A DNA stretch of 53,073 nt. It comes from an uncultured Clostridia bacterium (GTDB taxonomy: Bacteria; Bacillota; Clostridia; TANB77; CAG-508). The position numbers and the translations under genes were made by a program. Shown piece after piece: positions 1 to 8,094 of the stretch. The stretch covers positions 1 to 53,073 of the forward strand of contig CALXEV010000007.1 of the NCBI GenBank assembly GCA_944387425.1, in the 5' to 3' direction. Numbering within the stretch: position 1 is the first letter of the stretch; each line of letters opens with the position of its first letter. Under the pieces are notes generated by a model. It made no database searches. It saw nothing but the letters and a program-made list of their open reading frames with translations, and was not told where the DNA came from.

Positions 1-80
1 ACTTAGTGCTTTTGTTTTTCTATATTTTTTCAAAATTTTTTATATCTATTTTCCCCAGATTATTTAACTCATATTTTTAT

Positions 81-119
81 AAAAAAAAAGCAATTAAGGC
101 TCAATGACCTTAACTGCTT
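81..119 (-). terminator. Rho-independent terminator of the DUF84 gene
   Basis: A 12-bp stem (88-99 with 108-119) has an 8-nt loop and is followed on the minus strand by a run of T. The single imperfect pair is a G-U only in minus-strand RNA, which fits termination of the leftward gene just upstream. Positions 1-80 to its left are AT-rich and show no recognisable gene. Confidence 0.85.
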
Positions 120-126
120 TTACGAG

Positions 127-627
127 TTAGCCTAATCTTCTAGATGCAAACGCCAACTCAGTGGCTTCTGCTACGGCTAATCTCCGCGAATGGGATGTGC
201 CAAGAAGTTCTTCAATACTGTGAATCCCTTTCCCCCTAAGATAGGTATCAAGATTACTTTTCTTAATAATCTCGATATTTTTAGTGGGAATTGACCAGCC
301 AGAGCTTTTCCCCCAAAAAAGACTTTGGGATTTCTCTTCGAGAACACATACAACCTGTACATTAAAGTACTGGTTGAAAGCCTTTTCTATACCAGCTTCA
401 CAGCTAATATAGAAGTCCATCTTCGGAAATTTCTCCCTAATGCCACATACTCTGTTCTGAGCTCCTTCATAGGTTTCATCACCAAAAGGCTGATCAGAAA
501 CTCCAGAATTTGTGGACATACAGTTGAACTCCACTTCAGGCTCTTCTAAGTTGAAGAACCGAAGTACTGCCATCTTCACTCCTGCAATCTTTTCAGGAGA
601 TGTTGTTGCAATTGCAACCTTAAGCAT
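127..627 (-). CDS. DUF84/YjjX-family inosine/xanthosine triphosphatase (non-canonical NTPase)
   Basis: The 166-residue product matches the YjjX/DUF84 family, which hydrolyses ITP and XTP to keep deaminated purines out of nucleic acids. Visible marks are the N-terminal ATTSPEKIAGVK nucleotide-binding stretch, the SGVSDQPFGDE segment followed by GAQNR, and a mid-protein SCEAGIE. The start at 627 is chosen because AGGAGGT lies 8 nt upstream (636-642); an in-frame ATG at 648 has no such site. The gene is monocistronic, with its own promoter and terminator. Codon use is clearly less AT-biased than in the neighbours, which suggests a foreign origin. The family call is firm; the exact substrate is inferred. 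Confidence 0.85.
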   Translation of the reverse strand: MLKVAIATTSPEKIAGVKMAVLRFFNLEEPEVEFNCMSTNSGVSDQPFGDETYEGAQNRVCGIREKFPKMDFYISCEAGIEKAFNQYFNVQVVCVLEEKSQSLFWGKSSGWSIPTKNIEIIKKSNLDTYLRGKGIHSIEELLGTSHSRRLAVAEATELAFASRRLG

Positions 628-669
628 ACTGGTTGACCTCCTCTTCAAAAAAACTTTGAATATACTTAT

Positions 670-698
670 ATTATAACATTTTATGACATTTTTTTCAA
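670..698 (-). promoter_or_regulatory. Sigma-A promoter of the DUF84 gene
   Basis: On the minus strand TTGAAA (693-698), a 17-nt spacer and TATAAT (670-675) lie about 45 nt upstream of the start codon. A small TTCAAA/TTTGAA dyad follows just before the RBS. Confidence 0.75.
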
Positions 699-711
699 TA
701 GTGCCTGTATT

Positions 712-1815
712 CTATGACCCATCATAAATTTCTCCCCAATCACGTGTAAGTTCTTTATATGGAATGAATTCTGGGTCTTCTCTATGTAATTCTTCCTCAT
801 CAAAATCGCGCAAAATTGCTTTATCAACATCAAGAAGATATCTTTGATTATCTATGTCTAAAACTAGGCATCTTATATATCTTGTCTCTCTATCGTCTTT
901 TCCTTTTAATTTTTTCCATATTTTCTTTCTTGCTTCTGGTCCCAATTTGATATCTACTATTTCTTTCATATATTCATATAAACCTTGTGAATCAATTCCA
1001 TATTTTTGTGTTAATATTTCTAAGGCATTTCTAATGAATGTTACATCTTCATTTCCTTCCGTTTGAAGATTTAATTGATTTTCTCCATCAGAAGAAGCAT
1101 TATCTTTCTCACTTTGTACATCACTTTCTATTTTCTTAATAGCATCATTACTTCTATCATTATTAAATCTATCAAGTGCATCCTTAAATTTTCCTTTTTT
1201 ATCATCTAATATTACTATACCTTGTGCCGTTAATCCTGCTTTTAACCTAGTAAGATCTTTGATATTATTAAAATCGTCCATATCTAAAGTTACACTATAA
1301 TCACTACATGTTAATGCAACAAAGTAATGCGTATGTCCTTTATCCCATAAAATACAAACATTATAATCTTCATTATATTTAGTTAATTCTGTTAAAGCTT
1401 TTGCAAAATATCTAGACAACTCATAACAAACTCTTCTCCTGTGTGTACTTCTATTTTTTTCCCAATTTTCATCTACTTCTCTACCATACCAATCTGGCAA
1501 ATCATATGCTTCATCATCCAATTTTTGTATGTAAGAGATTAAATTATCATCATATACATATTCTTTACTTATTTCTTCAAAAATTGCTAATATTTTTTCT
1601 TCAGCACTTAACTGAATATTTCTTGCTATTTTTTCAACATATTCTTGAAGTTCATTTGATATTTTCCATTCAGCTTTATCATATAATATATCATCATTTA
1701 AATCTTCTTCATCACCATTTTTGCTTTCAGGATTTAAAATAATTTTATGTTTTCTTCTAAAATGTACACTAACTAGGTTATTTAATTCTAATAGTTTTGA
1801 TTTATCAACACTCAT
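712..1815 (-). CDS. Transglutaminase-like cysteine-fold protein A, function unknown
   Basis: The 367-residue protein has no signal peptide or membrane segment. A Cys-His-Asp arrangement typical of the transglutaminase/papain-like fold is visible: Cys130 in RRRVCYELSR, His163 in HTHYFVAL, and Asp178/Asp180 in the LDMDDF stretch. It is a paralogue of the next gene upstream (1852-2865), with similar spacing of these residues and a shared C-terminal region (QGLYEYM, RYIRCLVLD, RYLLDVD). The region around residues 210-250 is charged and low complexity. It is the last gene of a three-gene leftward operon; the RBS is AAGGAG before ATG 1815. Transglutaminase-like is a fold-level inference; cross-linking, protease, amidase or inactive roles are all possible. 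Confidence 0.6.
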   Translation of the reverse strand: MSVDKSKLLELNNLVSVHFRRKHKIILNPESKNGDEEDLNDDILYDKAEWKISNELQEYVEKIARNIQLSAEEKILAIFEEISKEYVYDDNLISYIQKLDDEAYDLPDWYGREVDENWEKNRSTHRRRVCYELSRYFAKALTELTKYNEDYNVCILWDKGHTHYFVALTCSDYSVTLDMDDFNNIKDLTRLKAGLTAQGIVILDDKKGKFKDALDRFNNDRSNDAIKKIESDVQSEKDNASSDGENQLNLQTEGNEDVTFIRNALEILTQKYGIDSQGLYEYMKEIVDIKLGPEARKKIWKKLKGKDDRETRYIRCLVLDIDNQRYLLDVDKAILRDFDEEELHREDPEFIPYKELTRDWGEIYDGS

Positions 1816-1851
1816 TTTTATTACTCCTTATATTTTTACATTTTTATAAAT

Positions 1852-2865
1852 TTATCCTCCATAATAAGGATACTCATTATCTTCAGGATTAAATACAAAT
1901 ACATTTTTATCAATATCTTCTCTGTTAACTTTGTTTAATGTTTGTTCTAAACTATCTAATAAATAACTATTAGAGTTATAATTAAATAGTAAGCATCTTA
2001 CATATCTTTTTTCGCTTGCGCCTTTTACTTCTTTCCATATCTTTTCTATTTCTATACCTTGTTTTTCAATTTTTGATCTCATATATTCAAAAAATCCTTG
2101 TGCATCAATATTGTATTTTCTGAATATATCTATAATATCATTTAAATATTTTATAACATCTTTTCCATCAAAATTATTTTGTATTTCTTTAACTTCAGCT
2201 AATTCCTCTGGTCTTCCCTCATTGAATTTGTCTAACGCTTTTTTAAATTTATTAGATTCATCTCTTAATATTTTTATCCCCTTAATTGTTAGTCCCAATT
2301 TTAATCTTGTAAGGTCTTTTATACTATTAAAATCATCTAAGTCTAGTGTAATGCTATAATCTTTACCAGTTAATCCTACAAAGTAGTGTAAATTTTCTTT
2401 ATCACCAACCATAACAGCTTCTAAATTATCATTTTCTCCTAATAATTCATTTATTGCTTTTGCATAAAATCTAGCAAATTCATAGCAAATACGTCTATTG
2501 TGTTTTTTTCTATTTTCTATCCATTTTTGACCTACTATTCTACCATACCAATCAACAGCTATATATTTTATATTATTTATATCACTAGTATCTCTTTTAA
2601 AGAAATACAATACATTGACATCATATATGTAATTCAAACATATAAATTTATAAACACTTAATAATTTTTCTTCAAAACTAAGCGAATTATCTTTTATTAA
2701 TGTGTTTACCAAATTTTTAATTGGTTCTTCCATTTCCCATTTTACTTGGTCATATTCAATCCAATCTTCATTAAGTTCTCTTGGCGGTTCTAAAATTATT
2801 TTATAATCTCCTTCGAAGTTTTCACAAATTTCTTTATAAAAATTTTTTATGTATTCATCTTTCAT
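1852..2865 (-). CDS. Transglutaminase-like cysteine-fold protein B, function unknown
   Basis: The 337-residue cytoplasmic protein is paralogous to its downstream neighbour. The putative triad is Cys127 (RRICYEFAR), His160 (NLHYFVGL) and Asp175 (ITLDLDDFNSIKDLTRLK). The block FNSIKDLTRLK..LT is nearly identical in the two paralogues, as are the C-terminal QGFFEYMR and RYVRCLLF segments. An upstream in-frame TTG at 2880 overlaps the ribosome binding site, so ATG 2865, 8 nt after GGAGG, is taken as the start. It lies 36 nt upstream of paralogue A and 24 nt downstream of the 110-aa gene, consistent with an operon. Biological role is not recognised. Confidence 0.6.
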   Translation of the reverse strand: MKDEYIKNFYKEICENFEGDYKIILEPPRELNEDWIEYDQVKWEMEEPIKNLVNTLIKDNSLSFEEKLLSVYKFICLNYIYDVNVLYFFKRDTSDINNIKYIAVDWYGRIVGQKWIENRKKHNRRICYEFARFYAKAINELLGENDNLEAVMVGDKENLHYFVGLTGKDYSITLDLDDFNSIKDLTRLKLGLTIKGIKILRDESNKFKKALDKFNEGRPEELAEVKEIQNNFDGKDVIKYLNDIIDIFRKYNIDAQGFFEYMRSKIEKQGIEIEKIWKEVKGASEKRYVRCLLFNYNSNSYLLDSLEQTLNKVNREDIDKNVFVFNPEDNEYPYYGG

Positions 2866-2889
2866 TTCAAATTCCTCCAAAACACCCTA

Positions 2890-3222
2890 TTAATTTTTTC
2901 TTTTAAATAAATCATTAGAATTATAAATTTTATATTTAACAATTAAATTTTCATCATCTTCTTTTATTTTTCCTCTATTTAATAAGTCATAAAATACATC
3001 TGAAGAAATAAGTTTTTGATATACATTTTCTAAACTTTCTTGTTTTACTCCGACATTTTTCAAAATTTGATATGCATCTGATTTGCTTATCTTAAAAAAA
3101 ATAGCTTCATCTTCTAACATTTTTTTGATTTTTAAATTATTATCAAATTGAGCATTTTTATCTTTCAATAATTTTATCATAGCTTCATTCATAACAACTA
3201 TAACATTAAATTCATTCACCAT
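2890..3222 (-). CDS. Small cytoplasmic protein of unknown function
   Basis: The 110-residue protein is rich in Lys, Asp and Glu and predicted largely helical, with no membrane segment or metal-binding motif. I do not recognise the family. ATG 3222 is preferred over an in-frame start at 3243 because AAGGAG lies just upstream. It is the first gene of the operon with the two transglutaminase-like paralogues, so it may be their partner or regulator; that is inferred from position only. Upstream, 3223-3433 is an AT-rich intergenic region shared with the divergent coat-like gene. Confidence 0.55.
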   Translation of the reverse strand: MVNEFNVIVVMNEAMIKLLKDKNAQFDNNLKIKKMLEDEAIFFKISKSDAYQILKNVGVKQESLENVYQKLISSDVFYDLLNRGKIKEDDENLIVKYKIYNSNDLFKRKN

Positions 3223-3376
3223 TTTTTCTCCTTTTCTTACCAATTAATTAATATATATATTATAACATAAAAACATTGAAATGTCACAAAATTAACATAA
3301 ATTTCTTATTTTATTTTCAATTTTTTATATTGGATTATATATTGTTTTTATTCAAAAAGGATAATATGTTCTTTGT

Positions 3377-3404
3377 AACCACTTTTCTTTCAAAACATAT
3401 AATA
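3377..3404 (+). promoter_or_regulatory. Possible sigma-K/sigma-E type promoter of the coat-like gene
   Basis: An AACC (3377-3380), a 15-nt spacer and CATATAATA (3396-3404) resemble the Bacillus sigma-K pattern (AC, about 16 nt, CATAnnnTA). It sits 30 nt before the start codon of a spore-coat-like gene. AT-rich DNA makes chance matches to the -10 part likely. Confidence 0.35.
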
Positions 3405-3433
3405 GATATTATTAATGAAAGGAATGTGAGAAT

Positions 3434-3946
3434 ATGAATAGTTTATATGAAGAATACATGAGAAGTGTACTTGGATTTGATACTCAAAATACATATAATA
3501 TGTATTCAAGCGACAGTATTGATCAAATGAATGCCATGAACAATATTCAGCAACAAGAATTAGAGAACTGCTATCCTGATATATATAGAATAGTATATCC
3601 AATGGTGCAAAAGGCATGTATGAATAATACAAGAATGGTAAATAAAGAATTAATTGATGAATTAACAGATGAAATATATTTTACGGTTGAAGATAATGAA
3701 CTTACTGAAAATAGAAATTCTAATTCAAAAAACTCAGAAAACAGACAATTAGAAAATAGACAACGAGTCATAAGAAATCCAGGATTAAACAATTTAATTC
3801 GAATTTTATTATTAAGAGAATTTCTTGGAAGACCAGGAAGACCTGGTCATAGACCTCCTATGGGTCCTCCTCGACCACCTATGAGGCCACCTATGGGACC
3901 TCCTCCTAGACCAAGATCTAATATGTATAATAATTTATTTGAATAA
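3434..3946 (+). CDS. Spore coat-like protein with a proline/arginine-rich tail
   Basis: The 170-residue protein has three parts: an N-terminal Met/Asn/Tyr-rich segment, a central conserved-looking block (ENCYPDIYRIVYPMV..C followed by ELIDELTDEIYF, about residues 44-85) and a C-terminal tail of GRPGRP and RPPMGPP repeats (about 131-162). The central block resembles one I associate with small sporulation-related proteins of clostridia; this is recall, not a search. The repetitive P/G/R tail is typical of coat or exosporium surface proteins. A sigma-K-like promoter upstream fits late mother-cell expression. The RBS AAAGGA is rather distant from ATG 3434. It ends about 80 nt before guaA but need not be co-transcribed with it. 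Confidence 0.55.
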   Translation: MNSLYEEYMRSVLGFDTQNTYNMYSSDSIDQMNAMNNIQQQELENCYPDIYRIVYPMVQKACMNNTRMVNKELIDELTDEIYFTVEDNELTENRNSNSKNSENRQLENRQRVIRNPGLNNLIRILLLREFLGRPGRPGHRPPMGPPRPPMRPPMGPPPRPRSNMYNNLFE

Positions 3947-3953
3947 TTCTATG

Positions 3954-3982
3954 TTTACAAGCCCACTAAAATATGATAAAAT
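3954..3982 (+). promoter_or_regulatory. Sigma-A promoter of guaA
   Basis: TTTACA (3954-3959), a 17-nt spacer and TAAAAT (3977-3982) lie about 48 nt before the guaA start. The leader is too short to hold a purine riboswitch. Confidence 0.6.
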
Positions 3983-4029
3983 CGAAAAAAAGCCAATTAA
4001 TGTATTTTTTGGCAAGAAAGGATTTTATT

Positions 4030-5565
4030 ATGAATAAAGAATTAGTTTTAATACTTGATTTTGGTGGGCAGTATAATCAATTAATAGCTCGTAGAGTAAG
4101 AGAATGTAATGTATATTCTGAAGTTGTTCCTTATAATATTTCATTAGAAAAAATTAAGGAAAAAGCTCCAAAAGGAATTATTTTTACAGGTGGTCCTGCA
4201 AGTGTATTCGGAGAAAATGCTCCAAAATGTGCAAAAGGTATATTTGAATTAGGAATACCTGTACTTGGAATTTGTTATGGTATGCAATTAATGGCTTATA
4301 CATTAGGTGGAAAAGTAGCTCATGCTAATACAAGAGAATATGGAGAGACAAATGTTTCAATTGATAATACATCAGATTTATTTAATGGTTTTTCTACTCA
4401 AAATGTTTTCCTAATGAGCCATACTGATTACGTTGAAAATGTTCCAGAAGGATTTAAGAAGATTGCTTCAACACCTGTTTGTCCAAATGCTGCTATGGTA
4501 GAACCTCAAAAAAAATTATATGGAATTCAATTCCATCCTGAGGTAAATAATTCAGTAAATGGTACTCAAGTAATACGAAACTTTTTATATAATATTTGTG
4601 GTTGTTCAGGTGACTGGGTAATGTCATCATTTGTAGAAGATTCTATCAAAACTTTAAAAGAAAAAATCGGAGATAAAAAAGCATTATGTGCTTTATCTGG
4701 TGGTGTAGATTCTTCTGTTGCTGCAGTTCTTTTAAGTAAAGCTATTGGAAAAAATCTTACTTGTATTTTTGTTGATCATGGCTTACTTAGAAAAAATGAA
4801 GGAGACGAAGTTGAAAAAATCTTTACTGAAAATTATGATTTAAACTTTATTAGAGTTGATGCAAAAGATAGATTTTTACAAAAACTAGCTGGTGTTACAG
4901 ACCCTGAAAGAAAAAGAAAAATAATTGGCGAAGAATTTATTAGAGTTTTTGAAGCAGAAGCAAAGAAAATTGGTACAGTGGATTTCTTGGTACAGGGAAC
5001 TATTTATCCAGATGTTATAGAAAGCGGACTTGGAAAAAGTGCTGTTATAAAAAGTCATCATAATGTTGGTGGACTTCCAGATTATGTTGATTTCAAGGAA
5101 ATTGTTGAGCCTTTAAGGAATTTATTTAAAGATGAAGTTAGAAAAACTGGTCTAGAACTTGGAATTCCAGAAGAACTAGTTTATAGACAACCATTTCCTG
5201 GTCCAGGATTAGCTATTAGAATTATAGGTGATATTACAGAAGATAAATTGAATATATTAAAAGATGCTGATAGTATATTTAGAGAAGAAATTGCAAAAGC
5301 TGGATTGCATAAGAGTATAAATCAATATTTTGCTGTTCTTACTAATTTAAAGTCTGTTGGTGTTATGGGTGATGAACGTACATATGATTATACTATAGCT
5401 CTTCGAGCTGTTGAAACAACTGACTTTATGACTGGTGTTTGGAGTAAAATTCCATATTCAGTGCTTGAGAAGGTTTCTAGTAGAATTGTTAATGAAGTAA
5501 AACATGTTAATAGAGTTGTTTATGATATAACTTCTAAACCACCAGCAACTATTGAGTGGGAATAA
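4030..5565 (+). CDS. guaA: GMP synthase (glutamine-hydrolysing)
   Basis: GuaA converts XMP to GMP using ATP and glutamine in the cytoplasm. The 511-residue protein has the usual two-part layout. The N-terminal class I glutamine amidotransferase has nucleophile Cys82 in GICYGMQ and His169/Glu171 in FHPEV. The ATP pyrophosphatase domain has the PP-loop SGGVDSS at about 223-229, and the C-terminal dimerisation domain ends in the conserved PPATIEWE. The start at 4030 is preferred over an in-frame ATG at 3973: it begins directly with the amidotransferase strand ([20 protein letters not shown]) and has AAAGGA upstream, and the earlier start would overlap the -10 region. Function is certain from motifs and length. 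Confidence 0.97.
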   Translation: MNKELVLILDFGGQYNQLIARRVRECNVYSEVVPYNISLEKIKEKAPKGIIFTGGPASVFGENAPKCAKGIFELGIPVLGICYGMQLMAYTLGGKVAHANTREYGETNVSIDNTSDLFNGFSTQNVFLMSHTDYVENVPEGFKKIASTPVCPNAAMVEPQKKLYGIQFHPEVNNSVNGTQVIRNFLYNICGCSGDWVMSSFVEDSIKTLKEKIGDKKALCALSGGVDSSVAAVLLSKAIGKNLTCIFVDHGLLRKNEGDEVEKIFTENYDLNFIRVDAKDRFLQKLAGVTDPERKRKIIGEEFIRVFEAEAKKIGTVDFLVQGTIYPDVIESGLGKSAVIKSHHNVGGLPDYVDFKEIVEPLRNLFKDEVRKTGLELGIPEELVYRQPFPGPGLAIRIIGDITEDKLNILKDADSIFREEIAKAGLHKSINQYFAVLTNLKSVGVMGDERTYDYTIALRAVETTDFMTGVWSKIPYSVLEKVSSRIVNEVKHVNRVVYDITSKPPATIEWE

Positions 5566-5569
5566 AACA

Positions 5570-5612
5570 AATAGAAACCTGTATTTAATCTACAGGTTTC
5601 TATTATTTTTTT
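5570..5612. terminator. Bidirectional terminator between guaA and the phosphatase gene
   Basis: A perfect 14-bp stem (5570-5583 with 5591-5604) with a 7-nt loop is followed by a T-rich tract on the plus strand. It overlaps the stop codon of the convergent gene ending at 5603. Confidence 0.85.
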
Positions 5613-6754
5613 ATAATTATAACAGGAACTTCCATTTCCTCTTTGGTTAATCCACAATGTGTAGATTTTTTTAATTTTTTTCCTTCAGTTAAGTAATTTT
5701 CTAATTTTATTATACTATCTGATATTGACAAAGCAATATAGTTTCCAATAAAATCGTCTATCTTAGGATGCTTTTTTCCAAATCCTAACATATTCTTTTC
5801 CAAAAATTCTTCTTTTGTCATTAGCCAAAAATCATTTTCAAAATTTTTATTGAAATTTTTAACAAATTCCTCTTTCATATCTTCCTTTACCCAAAATGTT
5901 ACTACTCTTGATTCTAATGAAGGTAGTGAAATTAGACATTTTTGAATTTCTGGATAATCTAATATAGAGTATGCTTTATTTATGTCTTTATGACCATGGT
6001 CTGCAGATATTATAACAACTGTATCTTCTGTAAGATTTTTACACATATCTTCTATTTTTCTTTCTGTATTTTCTATGAATTCTTTTACCTCTTCAGAATC
6101 TGTTCCAAATTTATGTAATAATCCGTCTGGATTATCACAATATGCTAATATAAATTTTTCATCCGGATTTTTACATAATGTTTCTATATTCATAATTATT
6201 TCATCAATTGAATCCGCTCTAATGCTTCTTTTTGCTCTTTTGTCTGAATAAGATGGTGTTATTTCATAAGCTTTTATATTAGGTAATGCCTCTTCAATTT
6301 GTTCAAATACACTTTTATATTTTACAATAGTATCAAATACATTTATTCTTGCATTTTTTAAATCTCTAGATGTATATGATTCTCTATGTGATAACATGTC
6401 TATATCTCTTCCATATTCCTTAAAATATTGTGACCATGCAATCCAACCCGTCTCATATGGTGGTTTTCCGGAATAATATGTTGTTAATGCTGCTGTTGTT
6501 GTTGATGGATATACTGAAGTTATACAATCTATTTCTTTTTTTCTAAAATATCCTGCTGGAGATACTTTTTCTAAAATATGTTCTCCCATTCCATCAAGTA
6601 TTATAAAAACAACATTTTTGTATTTATTATTTAATATATTATCCATACTTTCTAATGATTTATGTTTTGTTTCTACATTATAATTTTTTAATATTGATGT
6701 TATTAAATTTAATATACAATGCTCGTAATTTGGTAATATTATACTTTTTTCCAT
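5603..6754 (-). CDS. Alkaline-phosphatase-superfamily hydrolase (nucleotide pyrophosphatase/phosphodiesterase type)
   Basis: The 383-residue protein has the two-metal site pattern of the superfamily: FIILDGMGE (Asp54), a PSTTTAA motif with the likely nucleophilic Thr at about 85-87, DNPDGLLHKFG (metal Asp/His), ISADHGH, and a late HCGLTKEE. Family members cleave phosphodiester or phosphomonoester bonds. No signal peptide is seen, so it is likely cytoplasmic and not a PhoA-type exported enzyme. It is monocistronic, with GGAG upstream of ATG 6754 and a shared terminator with guaA. The natural substrate cannot be read from the sequence. Confidence 0.8.
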   Translation of the reverse strand: MEKSIILPNYEHCILNLITSILKNYNVETKHKSLESMDNILNNKYKNVVFIILDGMGEHILEKVSPAGYFRKKEIDCITSVYPSTTTAALTTYYSGKPPYETGWIAWSQYFKEYGRDIDMLSHRESYTSRDLKNARINVFDTIVKYKSVFEQIEEALPNIKAYEITPSYSDKRAKRSIRADSIDEIIMNIETLCKNPDEKFILAYCDNPDGLLHKFGTDSEEVKEFIENTERKIEDMCKNLTEDTVVIISADHGHKDINKAYSILDYPEIQKCLISLPSLESRVVTFWVKEDMKEEFVKNFNKNFENDFWLMTKEEFLEKNMLGFGKKHPKIDDFIGNYIALSISDSIIKLENYLTEGKKLKKSTHCGLTKEEMEVPVIIIKK

Positions 6755-6824
6755 TTTTGATTCTCCTTTCTATTAAATTATACATATTTTTATTAAATTT
6801 TGCAAGTTTTAACAACATATTTTA

Positions 6825-6853
6825 TTGACATAACTATTGAATTGTTATATAAT
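6825..6853 (+). promoter_or_regulatory. Consensus sigma-A promoter of the HIT gene
   Basis: TTGACA (6825-6830), a 17-nt spacer and TATAAT (6848-6853) match the housekeeping consensus exactly. The start codon lies about 90 nt downstream, leaving a leader of about 85 nt. Confidence 0.85.
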
Positions 6854-6877
6854 ACGTACTATATACTTTTGTATGTG

Positions 6878-6891
6878 GCGTTTATAAACGC
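6878..6891. promoter_or_regulatory. 14-bp perfect palindrome in the HIT gene leader
   Basis: GCGTTTATAAACGC begins 24 bp downstream of the -10 box. It could be an operator near the transcription start or a short RNA hairpin. There is no second copy nearby to distinguish these. Confidence 0.4.
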
Positions 6892-6944
6892 TTCACCAAT
6901 ATTATTTAAAAATTTTAATCGTTTTTCAAGGAGGTAAGCTCATC

Positions 6945-7997
6945 ATGATCACACGGCGTAAATCTTTAATTATTGTATCCGGGAAAAATCAGTTCAAAGT
7001 AATGCCAATTCTCGCTAATCACGAAGGATTGGTAGAAATTAAAGATTCGTCCGAAATCGAAAATATTTGGCGTCATAACAAAACGCCAATTATTAAAATG
7101 AGGTCATTTCAAAAACTTTCCCCTTCGTATGCTGGGGATGTAATCGTTTTCAACACTGATGAACTTTTGCCGAGTTTGGAACAAAATGTGGTAACTGATG
7201 TTATCACAAAGTTATGCTATGGATTCAAAATTGAACCTGGTGAGTTCAAAGTGAAAAACACTGCTAATAATAGCAGTGACGGATGTTTGTTTTGTGAGAT
7301 TACAAAGCATCCGGGAATGTCGACCTATGAGCACAATTTGAAATGCAAAACGGTCGATATGATTATTTACGAATCGGAACACTTCGTTGTGGTTCCTGGT
7401 CTTGGTCCTTTAGCCCCTGGCTATTTAATGATTATGACTAAAGACCACTATCTTTCATTGGCACAGATTCCAGTAAGTTGGCTACCTGAATATTATACGG
7501 TGGAAGAGGATGTAGCAGATATCTTAACAAAGATGTATCATCTTCCGGTAGCATTTTATGAGCATGGAACTGGTCCGAATGGTGCAGTTGGATTGAAGTC
7601 CATTGTGCACATGCACATTCACGTCATGCTGGATGCACCTCTTAAAGAAGATTACAAGAAGATGTTCTGCATGGAAAAAATCCGTAGCATTACAAGTTTG
7701 AGGCCCATTAGCTACTTTACGTACAAACTCTCCAGCCATGGAGACCTTTGGGCTACAACCGATCCTGATGTGTATCTGCAAAGGCAAGTTCATCGGCAGA
7801 TTTATGCTGAAGAACACAATCTGGCATTCGGTCAGTTCAACTGGCGCAAAGTCGCGTTCGAAGATCAGACCGAGACAAATGTATGGCAGCTTTACAGCTA
7901 CCTGAGCTCTCCCGACAACGTGGCACCTGGAACCGGACGTTACGAAAGTTGCGAAGCCTTCATCAAGGCTGGTAAAGAACGTTTTAAAACGTTTTAA
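6945..7997 (+). CDS. HIT-domain (histidine triad) protein with an extra N-terminal domain
   Basis: The 350-residue protein has two parts. About 105 N-terminal residues match nothing I recognise. The remainder is HIT-like: CLFCEI (Cys114, Cys117), a hydrophobic VVVPGLGPLAPGYLMIMTKDHY segment, and the histidine triad HMHIHVM (His222, His224, His226). HIT proteins are nucleotide hydrolases or transferases acting on AMP-linked or dinucleoside substrates. Length is two to three times that of a minimal HIT protein, with about 120 residues after the triad. The RBS AAGGAGGT is 9 nt before ATG 6945. Codon use becomes strikingly balanced toward the 3' end (CTG, CGC, ACC, GAC codons), unlike all neighbours. 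The single-gene unit has its own promoter and terminator. Confidence 0.8.
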   Translation: MITRRKSLIIVSGKNQFKVMPILANHEGLVEIKDSSEIENIWRHNKTPIIKMRSFQKLSPSYAGDVIVFNTDELLPSLEQNVVTDVITKLCYGFKIEPGEFKVKNTANNSSDGCLFCEITKHPGMSTYEHNLKCKTVDMIIYESEHFVVVPGLGPLAPGYLMIMTKDHYLSLAQIPVSWLPEYYTVEEDVADILTKMYHLPVAFYEHGTGPNGAVGLKSIVHMHIHVMLDAPLKEDYKKMFCMEKIRSITSLRPISYFTYKLSSHGDLWATTDPDVYLQRQVHRQIYAEEHNLAFGQFNWRKVAFEDQTETNVWQLYSYLSSPDNVAPGTGRYESCEAFIKAGKERFKTF

Positions 7998-8037
7998 TTT
8001 TTAAATAGTGAGTTTTGTCCTAAAATTTAGGGCGAAT

Positions 8038-8086
8038 AAAGCAGGAATAGCAAGACTTTATTGTTCTTGCTATTTCTGCTTTTTAT
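8038..8086 (+). terminator. Terminator of the HIT gene
   Basis: A 17-bp stem (8038-8054 with 8066-8082) with one G-U or mismatch is followed by T-rich sequence on the plus strand. It also separates the convergent murD. Confidence 0.85.
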
Positions 8087-8094
8087 TATAATAA

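Noticed and set aside
1-80. Possible partial gene at the left edge
   Set aside because: All frames are short and interrupted, and no ribosome binding site or motif is visible.
3947-4029. Purine riboswitch upstream of guaA
   Set aside because: Only about 80 nt are available and no three-stem junction or terminator is present.
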